64,000 nucleotides of DNA, taken from NCBI RefSeq assembly GCF_018139145.2, contig NC_059477.1, positions 44,941,600-45,005,599 of the forward strand, written 5' to 3'. Under the pieces are notes generated by a model. The model was given only the letters and a program-made list of their open reading frames with translations, searched no databases and was not told the DNA's origin. This stretch comes from Gymnogyps californianus (Eukaryota; Chordata; Aves; Accipitriformes; Cathartidae). The first letter of the stretch is position 1. Each line of letters begins with the position of its first letter. This document shows positions 59,381 through 64,000 of this stretch, piece after piece. A program made the position numbers and the translations under genes.

Positions 59381-60252
59381 CTGTAGTGAGAATCTAGATG
59401 GTATCCCTAAATGGAAACAAGACCTCTGGAATTGTTAAGCTATCGCTCTGCATCCAGGTGACTTGTTCGATATCGCTTTTGCAGACGCAGAGGGACGAGC
59501 CGCGTGCCAAAGGGCGGCGGAGGAGATGCGAGCAGAGCGCCGTGAGAAGGCGGGTCGGCGCGTGGTGTCGGAGGGAAGATGCGACCGGTGGCCAGATGAC
59601 TAGCTTATAGGTTTGGGGTTTTTCATTTTGTAGGCGTGAAGCAGGATGTCGGCACCAGAGCCGACTCGGGCAAGATGAGCCATGAGTAGCGGGCTGAAGT
59701 AGCAGTTAGTTTTTTCAGGTGTTGTAGTGTCGGTGAAGTTGTAAGCATCCCTTGTTGTGTGCGCCTTATAGGCGGTACCCGAGCCTGAACGCGGCGACCT
59801 GTAAACGGCAGAGGCGGGGCAGGCGAGCGGCCAAGGTAAAGGAGCGGGAGATGGGAATCGGTATGGGCAGGCTGCGGTTTCGGGCAGTATCTCAGGACGT
59901 GCATTTTTCTTCTTTTTTTTTTTTTTTCAAGTGCCGCAAGGAGGCTCGGAGGGGCGAAGCCACATGCCAACGCAAGCGCAACGGTAGCTTTCTGTCTTTT
60001 GGTATCTTAGGCGCCACAAGCGATGGCGGCCGCAGCGTTCGACGCTGGAATTCATGCGAAGCGGGTGAGCGGAAGGCCACGTTGCTTTTGAGGAGGAGGG
60101 CGTTGTGGAAGAGGTCTGTGTCGACCGACACGATGCTTACTGCTGGCACTGTTTTTGTGCAGGTGACGAAGAGGAACCTGGCAACCGCAGGAATATCCTG
60201 GTTCGCTGATGTGGTTTTTGCTGAGGATGGATTCAGACCCCTGGCCCTCTGA
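59381..60252 (+). other. Micro-exon cassette II (partly degraded)
   Basis: A 59485-59549 (donor now GC), B 59634-59674 (donor ATGAGC, lost), C 59772-59835, D from about 59931 (acceptor CAA, weakened), no exon E, F 60011-60064, G 60163 to TGA at 60250-60252. A deletion of about 150 bp fused the end of D to the intron before F at CGCAAGCGCAACGG. Exon G still codes 29 residues and differs from cassette I by two bases, one silent. Confidence 0.5.
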
Positions 60253-61260
60253 AAGATAAGTTGAGGGACCAGGGATGGGGAGCAGGCCCTGGGGGGAGGG
60301 GACGAGGTCGGGAACTGCAGGGAGGGTTTTGAAGTTAGCGTAGGGGAGAGGGCTGTCCAGGAACAGTCCCTTTTGGGCGGGTTACTTCTCAGCACAAGAC
60401 TAGTGTGTGCCAGGCAGGGCAGTTCCAGCCCGTGCCTGTGTTGTTGTGTTGTTTGTGTAGTCTGTCTTCTGTGTCTCAGACCTCGGGTCTCGATGGCCTC
60501 GTCGCTTTTTGCGCTCGAGGAGCACGGCATGCGCCTCGGGCGCCATCCCTAGGGTCTCGAATGCCCGTACTCATCGGCATAGCGCCAATCGGGCGCTTCT
60601 TTTCTTGCGTTACAAGCTTAAAGCGTGGATCGGCCTTGTCTCGGAAGTTTCCGGTCAGTCCTCTTTTTGTGGCATTGTTCCAGGCTGCGTCAGCAGCTCT
60701 GTTCTCTAGCCATCCATTGCCACGGACTGGGACTTCTTCTTCTGTGCGTTCTTAGGTCTCGAAGCCAGGCCGCTTGCGCATCCGTCATCTCTGGTTCAAC
60801 TCTTTTTCTGGGGCTGCCATAGAGTCTCTTCGCCTCACTGTTGCGGCCCTGTAGGTCTTCTTGCCTGACAGAGTCTGCTGTCTGGGAGTCATTCTTCTCG
60901 CTGAGAGTTTTCTCTCCTCTTTGAATCGCATTGTTTGTAGCGTTCTGCACAGCGTTGGTCTCGGCATGTGTGTTTGGCTCGGAGCTGCTCTGCCCAGGGG
61001 TGTAGAGTCAGGGGTAGGTGGAATAGCAAAAAGAGTCTATGGTTAATATGTTGATATGCCTAGACCGTTTAGGCAACGGCTGTACGGTCATCTCGGATCG
61101 CGTAGCTGTCGGCAGACTGTGTGGACAGTCATTTCAGTAGCATTTTAGGGAGATGATCGGAGCCTTCTGGGAGGGGTTGTTCAGCGGCAGCGAAGCAGAT
61201 TGAATCTCAAAGGTGTGAAGGCTTGTATGCGTGGGCCTTAAAGTTTGGTCTATTTTTTTT
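60253..61260 (+). repeat. Inter-cassette spacer II
   Basis: Same order of motifs as spacer I, with GACTTCTTCTTCTG and a GGCTGCCATAGAGTCTC variant. No gene recognised. Confidence 0.75.
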
Positions 61261-61830
61261 TTAATGGCAAGCTGTAGCTGGTCTCTAGATGGTATTCCTC
61301 AATAGAAAGAAGACCTGTGGAATTGTTAAGCTACCGATCAGCATCTGGGTGACTTGTTTAATAATTTTTTTCAGATGCAGAGGGACAAGATACGTACCAA
61401 AGGGCAACAGAGGAGGAGAGTCGAGCGCCATAAGAAGGTAGGTCGGTGTGTGGTGTTGGAGGGAAGATAGGACTGGTGGCTATATGACTACATTATGGTG
61501 TATGGTCTGTTGTGGGTGTTTTGTTTTTTGTTTTTTGTTTTTTTTTTTTTGAAGGTGCGAAGCAATGAGCAAAGCAGGATATCGGCACCGGAGCCGACTC
61601 GGGCAAGGTGAGCGATGACTAGTGGGCTGAAGTAGCAATTATTTTTCAGGTGTTGTGGTGTTGGTGAAGTTGTAAGCATCGTTTGTTTGTGTTTTACAGG
61701 TGGTACCCGAGCCTCAACGTGGCAGCCCAAAGCGACGGAGGCCAGGTGGGCGAGTGGCCCAGGTAAAGGAGCGGGTGACAGGAATTGCTGTGGGCGGGCT
61801 GTGGTTTCAGGCAGTATCTCAGCACGTGCA

Positions 61831-61862
<32 letters not shown>

Positions 61863-62384
61863 TCCCAGGTGCCGCATGCAGCCTCAGAGGGGCAAAGCGC
61901 ATGCCGGTGACCGGTCCGAGAAGGTGAGGCGGTTGTGGGCCGGGTCAGCGTCTAATAGCAAAGTATTATATGGCAGCTTGGTTAAGCATTTACCTTTTGG
62001 TTTTTCAGGCACCGTGCGGGCTGCCTTTGGAATTGGACGTGCAGTTGAGGTGAGCTGGGGTAGCAGCGAGGAGGAGCACGGGGCCCGTGACTCCTCCCAA
62101 GCGCAACAGTAACTCTTTTTTTCTCGGTATCTTAGGTGCCACAAGCGATGACGGCCGCAGCGTACGACTCTGGAACGAGCAGGTGAGCGGAATGCCACGG
62201 CACGTTTGAGGAGGGGTGTTGTGGAAGAGGTCGGCATCGATCGATGTGATACTTACTGCTGGCACCGTTTGGTTTTTTATTGCAGATGACAAAGAGGAAC
62301 ACGGTGACCGTAGGAACCTCCCAGTTAGCTGATACGGGTGTGGGTTTTTTTGTCGAGGATGGATTCAGACCCCCGGCCCTCTGA
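61261..62384 (+). other. Micro-exon cassette III (best preserved; possible small CDS)
   Basis: A 61375-61437 (63 nt), B 61555-61607 (53), C 61700-61762 (63), D 61869-61923 (55), E 62009-62049 (41), F 62136-62182 (47), G 62286 to TGA at 62382-62384. All donors are GT and all acceptors AG with pyrimidine tracts. Joined from the ATG that opens exon A, one frame stays open through A-E and stops at TGA in F, 96 codons. The first 21 residues are strongly basic (MQRDKIRTKG...). No domain is recognised, and cassettes I and II do not keep this frame. Exon G is open separately for 32 codons. Confidence 0.5.
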
Positions 62385-63121
62385 AAGCTAAGTTGAGGGA
62401 CCAGGGATGGGGAGGGGCTGGGAGAAGGGGACGAGGTCGGGAATTGCAGGGAGGGGTTTTGAAGTTAGCGTAGGGGAGAGGGCCGTCCAGGAACGGTCCC
62501 CTTTGGGCCGGTAAGGGGAGCGGGTTACTCTTTGGCACGATGCTATCTTGTGCCGGGCAGGGCAGTTCCAGCCTGTGTCTCTGTTGTTGTGTAGTTTGTG
62601 TAGTCTGTCTTCTGTGTCTTAGACCTTCCTCGGGTCTCAATGTCCTCTTTGCGCTCGAGGGGCACGGCACGCATCTCGGGCACCATCCCTAGGGTATCGA
62701 ACGCCTGTACGCGTCGGCCTAAGCGCCAATCGGGCGATTCTTTTCTCGCGTATCAAACTTAAAGCGTGGATCGGTCTCCCTTCTCGGCAGCTTCCGGTCG
62801 GTCCGCTTTTGCCGTCTCGTTCCGGGCTGTGTCAGCAGCTCTGTTCTCTAGCCATCCGCTTTCACGGACCGGGGCTTCTTCCCTGCGTCCTCATGTTCTT
62901 AGGTCTCGAAGCCGGGCTTCTTGCGCATCCATCATCTCAGTTTTGACAGCAACTTTTCGTAACGGGCCGTCACGTTAGACTCTTTTTCTGGGGTTGCCGT
63001 AGAGCCTCCCCGCCTCACCGTTGCGGCCTTGCGGGTCTCCTTGCCTGACAGCATCTCTGGCCTGGGAGTCGTTCTTCTTTTTGAGAGTTCTCTCTCATCT
63101 TTGAGTTGCATTGTTTGTGGC
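62385..63121 (+). repeat. Inter-cassette spacer III, cut by gap
   Basis: Same motifs as spacers I and II (TTGAGGGACCAGGGATGGGG, CAGGGCAGTTCCAGCC, TTCTTTTCTCGCGTATCAA) until the N run. Confidence 0.75.
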
Positions 63122-63621
63122 NNNNNNNNNNNNNNNNNNNNNNNNNNNNNNNNNNNNNNNNNNNNNNNNNNNNNNNNNNNNNNNNNNNNNNNNNNNNNNN
63201 NNNNNNNNNNNNNNNNNNNNNNNNNNNNNNNNNNNNNNNNNNNNNNNNNNNNNNNNNNNNNNNNNNNNNNNNNNNNNNNNNNNNNNNNNNNNNNNNNNNN
63301 NNNNNNNNNNNNNNNNNNNNNNNNNNNNNNNNNNNNNNNNNNNNNNNNNNNNNNNNNNNNNNNNNNNNNNNNNNNNNNNNNNNNNNNNNNNNNNNNNNNN
63401 NNNNNNNNNNNNNNNNNNNNNNNNNNNNNNNNNNNNNNNNNNNNNNNNNNNNNNNNNNNNNNNNNNNNNNNNNNNNNNNNNNNNNNNNNNNNNNNNNNNN
63501 NNNNNNNNNNNNNNNNNNNNNNNNNNNNNNNNNNNNNNNNNNNNNNNNNNNNNNNNNNNNNNNNNNNNNNNNNNNNNNNNNNNNNNNNNNNNNNNNNNNN
63601 NNNNNNNNNNNNNNNNNNNNN
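63122..63621. other. Assembly gap (500 N)
   Basis: Exactly 500 N. The sequence resumes inside an LTR, so array continuity across it is not established. Confidence 0.99.
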
Positions 63622-64000
63622 GGTGGTGATGATACCAGCTGTTTTAATTGTATGTAACTAGACCTTAGTAGTTGTTATTATCTTGTAACTGCTAGATGGT
63701 ATGTGAAACATTTCTTTATGTCAATAGGCCTTAGTAGTCATTATCGTGTAGTTGTCTTTATCTTGTAACTGCTAGAAGTTACATGAAGCATTTGCAGGGA
63801 CGGATAGAGCTTTTTTTAACAAGAACTTATCTTAAAGTAACAACCACAAGGGCATGCTCAGTCAACGAGGGATAGAATGCTTACTTGATGAAAATAACAA
63901 CCTAATGTGAACTTTGTCTCGGAATGAATAGGGGGCACCTCCCCAAACGACCACAGATGGCCACTCGGGACCCCCACGCATGCGTGGTATAGTTCTGCAA
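63622..64000 (+). mobile_element. LTR 5' part, second type
   Basis: GGTGGTGATGATACC onward matches 48216-48594 without a difference I can find. It runs off the window end; the first few bases are lost in the gap. Confidence 0.85.

Overview
The window looks like a piece of a bird genome. The evidence is the class of transposons: an ERV-L-like provirus whose LTR begins TGTCCTGGTTTC and ends ACCACGACA, a second LTR type with the TATTTAAGAAGGG promoter and AATAAATTA signal common in birds, and no mammalian SINE/LINE types that I recognise. Two runs of exactly 500 N (22510-23009 and 63122-63621) are scaffold gaps. I recognise no intact host protein-coding gene. This is accessory, highly repetitive chromatin of the kind expected on microchromosomes, heterochromatin or a sex chromosome; that placement is inference.

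Layout. The same blocks recur in the same orientation: (i) an ~84-bp T-rich satellite (T-sat); (ii) a ~270-bp C/T-rich repeat; (iii) a low-copy 'unit' (A, B or C type) with a TATA-like promoter motif and short exon-like pieces; (iv) a cassette of 41-65 nt exon-like pieces with GT-AG borders; (v) GC-rich minisatellites with a core of about 20 nt (GCCCCGCGTCCGTGGGTGGC) separated by variable C-runs. Copy 1 (1-22509) and copy 2 (25925-42640) are a ~20-kb direct segmental duplication. Copy 1 carries a full-length, decayed ERV-L provirus (1458-8440, minus strand); copy 2 carries a solo LTR at the same site with the same CTCCT target duplication. Tail fragments form a third copy (43862-44870). From 45.1 kb a more diverged series follows: T-sat, solo LTRs, 270-bp repeats, unit C, then three tandem ~2-kb micro-exon cassettes (57.3-63.1 kb).

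How the parts may work together. Promoter motif, 33-nt micro-exon, further exon-like pieces and micro-exon cassettes all lie on the plus strand in one order, so the simplest reading is a reiterated, spliced, probably mostly non-coding transcription unit embedded in satellites. Its RNA would be very pyrimidine-rich. Coding potential is mostly broken, with two exceptions: the last exon keeps its frame across three copies despite a 9-nt indel, and cassette III is open for 96 codons when its exons are joined. Identifications rest on reading the sequence by eye; no search or alignment was run.
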